Source of the DNA: Methylobacterium sp.
GTDB lineage: Bacteria > Pseudomonadota > Alphaproteobacteria > Rhizobiales > Beijerinckiaceae
DNA: 64,000 nucleotides
Assembly (NCBI GenBank): GCA_002928875.1
Contig: PERO01000012.1
Location: 1 to 64,000 of the forward strand
Direction of reading: 5' to 3'
Part shown: piece after piece, positions 56,059 to 64,000 of the stretch
Position numbering within the stretch: the first letter of the stretch is position 1
Layout: every line of letters starts with the position of its first letter
Position numbers and translations under genes: made by a program
Notes under the pieces: model-generated
What the model saw: the letters and a program-made list of their open reading frames with translations, nothing else
Told to the model about the DNA's origin: nothing
The model's database searches: none

Positions 56059-56660
56059 TGCGGACCCTCAACATCCTGGCGATCGCGACGCTGATCGGCT
56101 CGGCCACGGCGGCCTATTCGGTGAAGTACGAGACCATTCTCGTGGCCGAGAAGCTCAAGAAGCGCGAGGCCGAACTGCGCCGCGAGAAGGATGCCATCGC
56201 GGTGCTGGAAGCGGAATGGCAGATCCTCAACCGTCCCACGCGCCTGCAGGCGCTGGCACCGCCGGAGCCGGGCATGCAGCAGCTCTCCGCCCGGCAGATC
56301 GTGCGCCCCGGCGACGTGCCGCAGCGCGGGCCGGACGCCGATCCGCTGGACAGCATGCTCACGGGCTCGATCGATCTCAAGCCTGCGCCAAAGCCACCGA
56401 CACCGAAGCCGGCGACAACCCCGGCGAAGGTGCAGGGCACGGCCACGACCCCGTCCTCGACCAGCCGGCCGGGTTCGCCGAAACCCGCCACGACGCCGCA
56501 GAAGAATGCCGGCAACGCGACCGCCAAGCGCCCGGCCTCCGGTGCGCCGCTGGTGCTGCGTCCGCCCGCGCCTTTGGGTTCGACCCGCGGCGTGGTTCCG
56601 CGCGCCGACGGGCTCGATGCCCCGGTGCCGCGCCGCAACATCACGCCATCGCCACGTTGA
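56055..56660 (+). CDS. ftsL: Cell division protein FtsL with Pro-rich C-terminal extension
   Basis: A 201-residue bitopic protein. TM at about 5-22 ([19 protein letters not shown]), then a periplasmic coiled coil ([20 protein letters not shown] and [14 protein letters not shown]), the FtsL core. After about residue 110 it continues with a Pro/Thr/Ala-rich disordered tail ([15 protein letters not shown]), nearly doubling the usual length of about 100-120. With FtsB and FtsQ it activates FtsWI at the septum. The ATG at 56055 overlaps rsmH, with GGAGG 9 nt upstream. Confidence 0.9.
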   Translation: MMRTLNILAIATLIGSATAAYSVKYETILVAEKLKKREAELRREKDAIAVLEAEWQILNRPTRLQALAPPEPGMQQLSARQIVRPGDVPQRGPDADPLDSMLTGSIDLKPAPKPPTPKPATTPAKVQGTATTPSSTSRPGSPKPATTPQKNAGNATAKRPASGAPLVLRPPAPLGSTRGVVPRADGLDAPVPRRNITPSPR

Positions 56661-56678
56661 GAGGGGAATGAACCGGTC

Positions 56679-58481
56679 ATGCGCCTCACTCTTCCGCGCC
56701 TGAATTTTTCGCTGCCCCGCCTGCGCCTGCCACGCTTTCGCGGCCGCAGGGCCATGGCGGATTCCGGCAACGAACGGCCCCGGCTGGGGATGATCCGCAG
56801 CCTCTTCACGCTGCGCAGCGAGAAATTGCCGGCGCGCCTCATTCTCGCGGCGCTGGCCTTCGGCGGTCTTTATGCCGTGCTCGCCGCGCGCATCGTGCAT
56901 CTCCAGGTCAAGACCGACGAGCCCGCCACGGCGAGCCGCATCGCCGGTTCCTCGATCATGACGGCCCGGCCGCAGATCGTCGATCGCCATGGCGTGGTGA
57001 TGGCGACCGATGTGAAGACCGTGTCGGTCTATGCCGATCCGCGCAAGGTGATCGACAAGGACGAGGCGGCGGAGCTTCTGAATGCCGTCTTCCCCGAACT
57101 CGACGGCACGGAACTGCGCGACAAGCTCTCGCGGAAGAACGCCTTCGTCTGGATCAAGCGCGAGATCACGCCGAAGCAGCAGCAGGATGTGCATCGGCTC
57201 GGCATTCCCGGCCTTGGCTTCCTGCCCGAGAACAAGCGCGTCTATCCGGCCGGGCAGGTCGGCGCGCATGTCATCGGTTCGGCCAATATCGACAACCAGG
57301 GCATCGCGGGCATCGAGAAATACATCGATGGGCAGGGGCTGAACGACCTGCGCGGGGTGGGTCTTGGTCTCGATGCGGCGGATCTGAAGCCGGTGGAGCT
57401 CGCGCTCGACGTGCGCGTCACCCATGCGGTGCGCGAGGAATTGCGCGCGGCGGTGCAGAAATTCAAGGCCGATGCCGGTGCGGCGCTGGTGCTCGATGTC
57501 GATACCGGCGAGATCATCACGCATGTCTCGCTGCCCGATTTCGACCCCAACAGCCCGGCCGAGGCCCTGAAGCCCGAGCATGTCAATCGCCTGCAGGTGG
57601 GCCGCTACGAGATGGGCTCGACCTTCAAGGCGCTGACGACCGCGATGGCACTCGATTCCGGCAAGGTGAAGCTCACGAGCGTCTTCGATGCGAGCCAGCC
57701 CTTGCGCTACGGCCGCTTCCGCATCGGTGATTACAAGGGCAAGAACCGCCCGCTCTCCGTGCCGGAAATCTTCATCTATTCCTCGAATATCGGCACGGCG
57801 CGCATGGCGCTGGCCGTGGGTGTCGAGGGTCACAAGGCCTTCCTGAAGAAGATGGGCCAGCTCGATCGTCCCCGCACCGAACTCGCCGAGGGGCTCGATC
57901 CCCTCGTCCCCGCGAAATGGGGCGAACTCAACACCATGACCATCTCCTTCGGCCATGGCCTCGCGGTGGCACCGCTTACCGCGGCGATCGCCACGGCGGC
58001 GCTGGTGAATGGCGGCAAGTTCATTCCCGCGACCTATCTCAAGCGCTCGCCGGAAGAGGCGGCGAAGCTCGCGACGCAGGTCATCAAGCCGGAGACGAGC
58101 CAGATGATGCGCTACGTCATGCGCCTCAACGCCGAGAAGGGCTCCGCCTCCCGCGCCGACATTCCCGGCTATTACGTGGGTGGCAAGACCGGAACCTCGG
58201 AGAAGGTCGTGCGCGGGCGCTATTCCAAGAACAAGGTGCTCACGACCTTCATGGCCGTGATGCCCTCCGACAAGCCGCGCTACCTCATCATGACCATGCT
58301 CGACGAGCCGAAGGGCTTGCCCGAGACGCATGGCTATGCGACCTCCGGCTGGAATGCGGCGCCCACCACGGGGCGAATCATCGAGCGGATCGGCCCGATG
58401 CTGGATATCGAGCCACGGTTCGAGTTGCCGCAGACGCCTTTCCCGCATGTGGCGAGGCTGGGCGTGGCGCAGGTTCGCTAA
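56679..58481 (+). CDS. ftsI: Penicillin-binding protein 3, septal transpeptidase
   Basis: A 600-residue class B PBP. Cytoplasmic basic N-terminus (LPRLRLPRFRGRRA), TM at about 50-70 (LILAALAFGGLYAVLAARIV), pedestal PBP dimer domain, and the transpeptidase domain. Catalytic motifs: STFK (nucleophile Ser, about 311), SSN in YSSNIGTA (about 368) and KTGT in GGKTGTSEKV (about 505). It cross-links septal peptidoglycan. Followed by murE after 33 bp. Confidence 0.96.
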   Translation: MRLTLPRLNFSLPRLRLPRFRGRRAMADSGNERPRLGMIRSLFTLRSEKLPARLILAALAFGGLYAVLAARIVHLQVKTDEPATASRIAGSSIMTARPQIVDRHGVVMATDVKTVSVYADPRKVIDKDEAAELLNAVFPELDGTELRDKLSRKNAFVWIKREITPKQQQDVHRLGIPGLGFLPENKRVYPAGQVGAHVIGSANIDNQGIAGIEKYIDGQGLNDLRGVGLGLDAADLKPVELALDVRVTHAVREELRAAVQKFKADAGAALVLDVDTGEIITHVSLPDFDPNSPAEALKPEHVNRLQVGRYEMGSTFKALTTAMALDSGKVKLTSVFDASQPLRYGRFRIGDYKGKNRPLSVPEIFIYSSNIGTARMALAVGVEGHKAFLKKMGQLDRPRTELAEGLDPLVPAKWGELNTMTISFGHGLAVAPLTAAIATAALVNGGKFIPATYLKRSPEEAAKLATQVIKPETSQMMRYVMRLNAEKGSASRADIPGYYVGGKTGTSEKVVRGRYSKNKVLTTFMAVMPSDKPRYLIMTMLDEPKGLPETHGYATSGWNAAPTTGRIIERIGPMLDIEPRFELPQTPFPHVARLGVAQVR

Positions 58482-58514
58482 GGCGGGCCGGAAAAGAGGC
58501 GGAACGGGGCGGCG

Positions 58515-59993
58515 ATGGCAAGCGCGGAGGCGGCGGAACCGACGATCGGCGGCCTGGCGCGCGCGTTGGGGCAGGATGCCCCGGCCTATGACGCCGTGCC
58601 GCTTCTGGGCGTCGTGGCCGATAGCCGCAAGGTGAAGCCCGGCTACGCCTTCTTCGCCATTCCCGGCAACAAGGCGGATGGCGCGGCCTTCATGCCGGCG
58701 GCGGCCGAAGCGGGCGCGACCGTGATCATCGGCGAAATCCCGCGCCCGCCGGCCCTGACCCTGACGGCCTATTACCTGCGCGTGATGGATGCGCGGAAGG
58801 CGCTCTCCAGGGCGGCGCGCTACATGCATCCCGGCCAGCCCGGCACGGTGGTGGCTGTCACCGGCACGGCGGGCAAGACCTCGGTCGCCGATTTCACCCG
58901 GCAGATCTTCGCGCGCCTGAAGCACAAGGCCGGCAGCCTCGGCACGCTCGGTTTCATCGGGCCGGAGGGGCCGGAATACGGCTCGCTGACCACGCCCGAC
59001 CCCGTGACCCTGCACGCGAAGCTCGATGCCATCGCGAAAGCCGGGGTAACGCATCTCGCCATGGAAGCGTCGAGCCATGGCCTCGACCAGCATCGGCTCG
59101 ACGGGGTTGTGCTGAAGGCTGCGGCCTTCACCAATCTCGGGCGCGATCACCTCGATTATCACCCGGATATGGAGCATTATTTCGCAGCCAAGCTGCGGCT
59201 CTTCCAGGAGCTTCTGCCGAAGGGCGCGTCCGCCATCGTCAATCTCGACGGCGACCGCGGCGCCGAAGCCGCCGTGGCCGCGGGCTTCGCCGGTCGCCCG
59301 GTCTTCACGGTGGGCAGGCGTGGCGCGGATATCCGGCTCGACCGGCTCGAACCCTCCGGTTTCGGGCAGGACCTCGAACTGACCTATCAGGGCAAGGGCT
59401 ACAAGGTTCACCTGCCGCTGATCGGCGCCTTCCAGGTGCAGAATGCGCTGGTCGCCGCCGGTTTCGCGCTGGTTCTGGGCGAAAAGCCCAAGGCGGTCTT
59501 CGCCGCGCTCGAGCATCTCAGGGGTGTGCCGGGCCGGCTGGAAAAGGTGGGCGAGCACAAGGGCGCGCCCGTCTTCGTCGATTACGCCCACAAGCCGGAA
59601 GCGCTGGACCATGCCCTGTCCGCCCTGCGTCCGGCGGTGAAGGGCAAGCTGATCGTCGTTTTCGGCTGTGGCGGCGACCGCGATCCCGGCAAGCGCCCGA
59701 TCATGGGCGCGATCGCGAGCCAGCGCGCCGATCTCGTGATCGTGACGGACGACAATCCGCGCAGCGAGGACCCGGCCGCGATCCGGCAGGCGGTTCTGGC
59801 CGGCGCGCCGGATGCGATCGAGATCGGCGATCGGGCGCAAGCCATTCGCGACGGCATCCGCTACCTCACCGAAGGGGACGCCTTGCTGATCGCGGGCAAA
59901 GGCCATGAAACCGGCCAGATTATCGGCTCGGAAACCTTGCCGTTTTCCGATCACGCGGTCGCGATGGGCGTTCTGGAGGAGCTGTCACGATGA
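58515..59993 (+). CDS. murE: UDP-MurNAc-L-Ala-D-Glu:meso-diaminopimelate ligase
   Basis: A 492-residue Mur ligase. ATP site VTGTAGKTSVADF (about 115), carbamylated-Lys region and EASSHGLDQHRLDG, and the meso-DAP specificity motif DDNPRSED (about 413-420). The P-loop has GTAGKT instead of the commoner GTNGKT, as in several alphaproteobacteria. It adds the third residue of the stem peptide. The stop overlaps murF (ATGA). Confidence 0.96.
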   Translation: MASAEAAEPTIGGLARALGQDAPAYDAVPLLGVVADSRKVKPGYAFFAIPGNKADGAAFMPAAAEAGATVIIGEIPRPPALTLTAYYLRVMDARKALSRAARYMHPGQPGTVVAVTGTAGKTSVADFTRQIFARLKHKAGSLGTLGFIGPEGPEYGSLTTPDPVTLHAKLDAIAKAGVTHLAMEASSHGLDQHRLDGVVLKAAAFTNLGRDHLDYHPDMEHYFAAKLRLFQELLPKGASAIVNLDGDRGAEAAVAAGFAGRPVFTVGRRGADIRLDRLEPSGFGQDLELTYQGKGYKVHLPLIGAFQVQNALVAAGFALVLGEKPKAVFAALEHLRGVPGRLEKVGEHKGAPVFVDYAHKPEALDHALSALRPAVKGKLIVVFGCGGDRDPGKRPIMGAIASQRADLVIVTDDNPRSEDPAAIRQAVLAGAPDAIEIGDRAQAIRDGIRYLTEGDALLIAGKGHETGQIIGSETLPFSDHAVAMGVLEELSR

Positions 59994-61432
59994 GCGGTTG
60001 GGGCTTCACGCTCTGGCGGGCCGACGAACTCGCGCGGGTGCTGGGCGGCGAGGCCCGCGGGCCGGTCGGCAATGTGCGCTCGGTCTCGATCGACACGCGC
60101 ACATTGGAGCAGGATGCGCTGTTCTTCGCCATCCGTGGCGAAGCGCGCGACGGGCATGACTTCGTTCCGGCGGCCTTGGGCAAAGGCGCGGCGGCGGCCG
60201 TGGTGGACCGGGCCCATGCCGACGCGTTCGGCGCCGATGCGGCGTTGATCGTGGTCGATGACGTGCTTGCGAGCCTCGAGCGCATGGGCCGGCATCGTCG
60301 CGCCGAGATGCAGGGCCGCGTGGTCGCCGTCACCGGGTCGGTCGGCAAGACTTCGACGAAAGAGATGCTGCGCACGGTTTTCGCGCGGCAAGGCGCGACG
60401 CATGCCTCGGTCGCTTCCTACAACAACCATTGGGGCGTGCCGCTGACGCTCGCGCGCATGCCGCGTGGCATGGCCTATGGCGTGTTCGAGATCGGCATGT
60501 CGAACCCCTTCGAGATCCTGCCGCTGACAGCGATGGTGCGGCCGGAAGTGGCGATCATCACCACGGTCGAACCGGTGCATCTCGCGCAGTTCCGCTCGAT
60601 CCATGGCATCGCGGATGCGAAGGGCGAGATCTTCTCCGGACTTGAGCCGGGTGGCGTGGCGATCATCAACGCCGATAACCCGCATGCCGCGCGCCTCGCC
60701 GCCCATGCCGGGGCGGGCCGGGCCGGGCGCATCATCCGTTTCGGTTCGGGCGAGGGCGCGGACGTGCGCCTCCTGCACATCCACCTCGATCCGGATTTCT
60801 CGGCCGTCTCGGCGGAAGTCTTCGGCACGCCCGTCACCTATCGCCTCGGTGCGCCGGGCCGACATCTCGCGATGAATTCGCTCGCCGTGCTCGCCGCCGT
60901 GCACGCCACCGGCGCGGATCTCGCGCTGGCGGCGCTCTCGCTGCAGGATTTCACGACGGTCGAAGGCCGCGGCCGGCGCGTCGCGCTGGAAACCGGCGCG
61001 GGCAGCTTCACGCTGATCGACGAGAGCTACAACGCCAATCCCTCCTCGATGCGGGCGGCGCTGGCCGTCACGGGCTCCATGCCGCGTGGCCTGCGCGGCC
61101 GGCGGATCGCGGTGATGGGCGACATGCTCGAACTCGGGCCGGAAGGGCCGAACCTGCATGCGGGCCTCGCGGAGGCCGTGCTGGCGCAGGATATCGACCT
61201 CGTCTTCGCCTGTGGGCCTCTGATGAAGAGCCTGTGGCAGGCCTTGCCATCCGACCGGCGCGGCGCCTATGCGGAAGACTCTGCGGCTCTGGAGCCGGCC
61301 GTGCTCGCGAGCGTGCTGCCCGGGGACGTGGTCATGGTGAAGGGTTCGCTGGGCAGCCGCATGGGACGGATCGTGACCGCGATCAAGGATCGCTATACGG
61401 CACGGCCCGTGGCCGAGGCCGACGAGGCCTGA
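59990..61432 (+). CDS. murF: UDP-MurNAc-tripeptide:D-Ala-D-Ala ligase
   Basis: A 480-residue Mur ligase. ATP site [15 protein letters not shown] (about 110), [25 protein letters not shown], and in the C-terminal domain [17 protein letters not shown] and [17 protein letters not shown]. It adds D-Ala-D-Ala to complete the pentapeptide. The substitution of Val in GSVGKT is usual for MurF. Four-base overlap with murE. Confidence 0.96.
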   Translation: MSGWGFTLWRADELARVLGGEARGPVGNVRSVSIDTRTLEQDALFFAIRGEARDGHDFVPAALGKGAAAAVVDRAHADAFGADAALIVVDDVLASLERMGRHRRAEMQGRVVAVTGSVGKTSTKEMLRTVFARQGATHASVASYNNHWGVPLTLARMPRGMAYGVFEIGMSNPFEILPLTAMVRPEVAIITTVEPVHLAQFRSIHGIADAKGEIFSGLEPGGVAIINADNPHAARLAAHAGAGRAGRIIRFGSGEGADVRLLHIHLDPDFSAVSAEVFGTPVTYRLGAPGRHLAMNSLAVLAAVHATGADLALAALSLQDFTTVEGRGRRVALETGAGSFTLIDESYNANPSSMRAALAVTGSMPRGLRGRRIAVMGDMLELGPEGPNLHAGLAEAVLAQDIDLVFACGPLMKSLWQALPSDRRGAYAEDSAALEPAVLASVLPGDVVMVKGSLGSRMGRIVTAIKDRYTARPVAEADEA

Positions 61433-61448
61433 GAGGGGACGGACGGGA

Positions 61449-62531
61449 ATGTTTTTCTGGCTTTCGGAATTCAGCAGCAGCTTCAATGTGCTGAATGTGT
61501 TCCGCTACCTCACCTTCCGCGCGGGCGCGGCCACGGTGACAGCTCTGTTCTTCGTGCTGTTCCTCGGTCCGGCCATCATCAACCTGCTGCGCCTGAAGCA
61601 GGGCAAGGGCCAGCCCATCCGCGAGGACGGCCCGGAGACGCATCTGCTGAAGCGCGGCACGCCGACCATGGGCGGGCTGATGATCCTCGCCGGATTTCTG
61701 GTCTCGACCCTGCTCTGGACCAATCTCTCCAACCCTTACGTCTGGTGCGTGCTGGGCGTGACGCTCGGCTTCGGGCTGATCGGCTTCTACGACGATTACC
61801 TCAAGGTGACGAAGCAATCGCACAAGGGCTTTTCGGGGCGTTCGCGCCTGGCGCTGGAAGCCGTGATCGCCGGCATCGCCTGCTATGTGATGAGCCTCTA
61901 TTTCCCATCCGCTTTGGCCAACAAGGTGGCGATCCCGGTCTTCAAGGATGTGCTGATCGACCTCGGGATGTTCTTCATCGTCTTCGGCATGGTGGTGATC
62001 ATCGGCGCGGGCAATGCGGTGAACCTCACCGATGGCCTCGATGGCCTCGCGATCGTCCCGGTGATGATTGCGGCGGCGACCTTCGGCTTCATCGCCTATC
62101 TCGCGGGCAACGCGATCTTCGCGAACTACCTGCAGATCCATTTCGTGCCGCGCGTGGGCGAATTGTCCGTGCTGCTGGGGGCGGTGATCGGCGCCGGATT
62201 GGGCTTCCTCTGGTTCAACGCGCCGCCGGCGCAGGTCTTCATGGGCGATACGGGCAGCCTTGCGCTCGGCGGGCTCCTCGGCTCGGTCGCGGTGGCGACG
62301 AAGCACGAGATCGTCTTCGCGATCGTGGGCGGCTTGTTCGTGCTCGAAGCGATGAGCGTCATCATCCAGGTGGCCTCGTTCAAGCTCACCGGCAAGCGCG
62401 TCTTCCGCATGGCGCCGATCCACCACCATTACGAGAAGAAGGGTTGGAAGGAGCCGCAGGTCGTCATCCGCTTCTGGATCATCGCGGTGGTGCTGGCGCT
62501 GATCGGGCTTGCGACGCTGAAGCTGCGCTGA
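61449..62531 (+). CDS. mraY: Phospho-MurNAc-pentapeptide translocase
   Basis: A 360-residue polytopic enzyme with ten membrane segments. Motifs: [27 protein letters not shown] (catalytic Asp pair), [28 protein letters not shown] and [14 protein letters not shown]. It transfers phospho-MurNAc-pentapeptide to undecaprenyl phosphate, giving lipid I, at the inner membrane. It lies 16 bp after murF. Length is normal. Confidence 0.97.
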   Translation: MFFWLSEFSSSFNVLNVFRYLTFRAGAATVTALFFVLFLGPAIINLLRLKQGKGQPIREDGPETHLLKRGTPTMGGLMILAGFLVSTLLWTNLSNPYVWCVLGVTLGFGLIGFYDDYLKVTKQSHKGFSGRSRLALEAVIAGIACYVMSLYFPSALANKVAIPVFKDVLIDLGMFFIVFGMVVIIGAGNAVNLTDGLDGLAIVPVMIAAATFGFIAYLAGNAIFANYLQIHFVPRVGELSVLLGAVIGAGLGFLWFNAPPAQVFMGDTGSLALGGLLGSVAVATKHEIVFAIVGGLFVLEAMSVIIQVASFKLTGKRVFRMAPIHHHYEKKGWKEPQVVIRFWIIAVVLALIGLATLKLR

Positions 62532-62602
62532 TCGCTTGATCGGGATCGTGGCGGTTTGGCGCGCCATTCGCTAAGCCATCCCTCCACAGGATGGAGCATG
62601 AG

Positions 62603-63994
62603 ATGATTCCCGTGGAAAGCTATCGCGGTCGCAGGGTCGCGCTGTTCGGCCTCGGCGGTTCGGGCTTGGCGACGGCGAAGGCGCTTGTCGCCGGCGGGGC
62701 GGATGTGACCGTCTGGGACGATTCCGCCTCGGCGATCGAGAAGGCCCGCGCGGCCGGTCTTCATGCCGCGGATCTGCGCGAACTCGATTGGAAAGGCGTC
62801 GCCGCGCTCGTGCTCTCGCCCGGCGTGCCGCTGACGCATCCCGAGCCGCACTGGAGCGTGAAGCTGGCGCATGCCTTCGCGGTGCCGGTGATCGGCGACG
62901 TGGACCTGTTCTTCCGGGAACGGGCGCGGCGCGCGCCGGATGCGCTCGTCATCTGCATCACCGGCACGAACGGGAAATCCACGACCACCGCGCTGGTCGC
63001 GCATCTCCTGGCCGAGGCCGGTTTCGATGTCGAGATGGGCGGCAATATCGGCACGCCGGTGCTCGAACTCGAGCCGCCGGCGGCGGATGCCCCGCGCCGC
63101 GTGCATGTTCTCGAATGCTCCTCCTACCAGATCGACCTCGCCCCGACGATTTCCCCCACGATCGGCATCCATCTGAACCTGTCGCCCGACCACATCGACC
63201 GGCATGGCACCTTCGATCGTTACGCCGCCGTGAAGGAACGGATGATCGCCGCGGCCCAGATCGCCATTGTCGGCATCGACGACCCGGCTTCCGAGGCGAT
63301 CGCTTTGCGCCACGCGAAGACGGGGGGGCGCACGGTGACGCTTTCGGTGGTCGCAAAGCACGGCGCTTCGCTGCATGTGACGGGCCGCGCGATCGTCAAC
63401 AATCAGGGCGATACTCTGGCCGATCTCACCGGCATCGGCGCGCTCAGGGGCGCGCATAACGGCCAGAACGCGGCGGCGGCGGTGGCGGCCTGCCTGCAGC
63501 TTTCCGTGCCGCGCGCGGTGATCCAGAAGGGGCTCTCGACCTTCCCCGGCCTCGCGCATCGCATGGAGCAGGTGGGTCGGGTGGGCCGCGCGCTGGCGAT
63601 CAACGATTCGAAGGCGACCAACGCCGATTCGACCGAAAAGGCCCTGCTCGCCTTCGAGCAGGGGCTGTTCTGGATCTGTGGCGGCAAGCCGAAGGCAGGC
63701 GGCATCGCCGATCTCGCGCCGCTCTTTCCGCGTGTCGCCAAGGCCTACCTGATCGGCGAGGCGGCGGAGGCCTTCTCCGAAACGCTCGGCGACACGGTGC
63801 CGCACATGATTGCCGGCACGCTGGATGTGGCGGTGAATCAGGCGGTTGCGGATGCCAATCACAGCGAATTCAACGAGCCGGTAATTCTTCTTTCACCCTC
63901 TTGCGCCTCATTTGACCAGTTTCCGAATTTCGAGGTGCGGGGGAGAACCTTCCGCGATCTCGTCTCGGCCTTGCCGGATTTCCGGCCGCTCTGA
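62603..63994 (+). CDS. murD: UDP-N-acetylmuramoylalanine:D-glutamate ligase
   Basis: A 463-residue Mur ligase. N-terminal nucleotide-like fold VALFGLGGSGLATAKAL, ATP site ITGTNGKSTTTALVAHLL (about 115), LECSSYQID, HLNLSPDHIDRHGTF, and C-terminal NDSKATNADSTEKALLAF and LLSPSCASFDQFPNF. It adds D-Glu to UDP-MurNAc-L-Ala. The ATG at 62603 has GGAG at 6 nt; an in-frame ATG at 62591 would add four residues. Next dcw genes (ftsW and on) lie beyond the window. Confidence 0.96.
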   Translation: MIPVESYRGRRVALFGLGGSGLATAKALVAGGADVTVWDDSASAIEKARAAGLHAADLRELDWKGVAALVLSPGVPLTHPEPHWSVKLAHAFAVPVIGDVDLFFRERARRAPDALVICITGTNGKSTTTALVAHLLAEAGFDVEMGGNIGTPVLELEPPAADAPRRVHVLECSSYQIDLAPTISPTIGIHLNLSPDHIDRHGTFDRYAAVKERMIAAAQIAIVGIDDPASEAIALRHAKTGGRTVTLSVVAKHGASLHVTGRAIVNNQGDTLADLTGIGALRGAHNGQNAAAAVAACLQLSVPRAVIQKGLSTFPGLAHRMEQVGRVGRALAINDSKATNADSTEKALLAFEQGLFWICGGKPKAGGIADLAPLFPRVAKAYLIGEAAEAFSETLGDTVPHMIAGTLDVAVNQAVADANHSEFNEPVILLSPSCASFDQFPNFEVRGRTFRDLVSALPDFRPL

Positions 63995-64000
63995 GTGCTG

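Noticed and set aside
55506..59954. A frame of nearly 1500 codons on the minus strand across rsmH to murE
   Set aside because: Spans several convincing plus-strand dcw genes and shows no motif of its own.

Overview
The window reads as a chromosomal segment of a high-GC alphaproteobacterium, most likely Hyphomicrobiales (Rhizobiales). Pointers are the rpoD C-terminus, a NasS-NasT controlled assimilatory nitrate cluster, an ArsR-methyltransferase/metF/metH set, orphan flagellar FlhB-tail and FliK-like genes, an alphaproteobacterial RNase P RNA and a dcw cluster in the order mraZ-rsmH-ftsL-ftsI-murE-murF-mraY-murD. I see no prophage, no insertion sequence and no CRISPR array.

Layout. 1-9 kb: end of rpoD, a lone TIR-like (DUF1863/ThsB-type) gene, a TetR regulator and small membrane genes, an MFS transporter, a short MetE-like protein, an acyl-CoA thioesterase, an oxygenase and a phosphatase, RlpA, and one tRNA with anticodon CAT followed by two REP-like palindromes. 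9.1-21.4 kb: the nitrate assimilation locus, all on the minus strand: nasT, nasS, then a leader with a sigma-54-like promoter and an ANTAR-type attenuator, then nrtA, nrtB, nrtD, nirB, nirD, nasA and cysG. It covers sensing, uptake, nitrate to nitrite to ammonium reduction, and siroheme supply. 21.5-28.2 kb: a chemoreceptor divergent from a five-gene branched-chain-amino-acid-type ABC transporter. 28.4-32.9 kb: an RND efflux adaptor and pump. 32.9-41 kb: glpD, a translationally coupled periplasmic binding protein and MCP-like receptor, a ferredoxin/flavin reductase, a GlcG/HbpS-like protein, and the orphan FlhB tail with a FliK-like gene.

41-50 kb: ettA, an MBL-fold hydrolase, then the methionine/one-carbon operon (ArsR-methyltransferase, metF, metH) behind a near-perfect 20-bp palindrome. 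50-54.2 kb: a trans-3-hydroxyproline dehydratase-like gene, an amidase, a glycine-zipper lipoprotein, rnpB, a short AT-rich island with a probable DUF4258/XRE toxin-antitoxin pair, and a deaminase. 54.3-64 kb: the division and cell wall (dcw) cluster, preceded by four TGGG boxes at exact 10-bp spacing that fit an MraZ operator.

The best-supported regulatory systems are the NasT attenuator upstream of nrtA, the MraZ boxes and the palindrome before the methionine operon. The less explained items are the receptor pair at 34.5-37.4 kb with a degenerate signalling tip, the solitary TIR-like protein and the AT-rich island beside rnpB.
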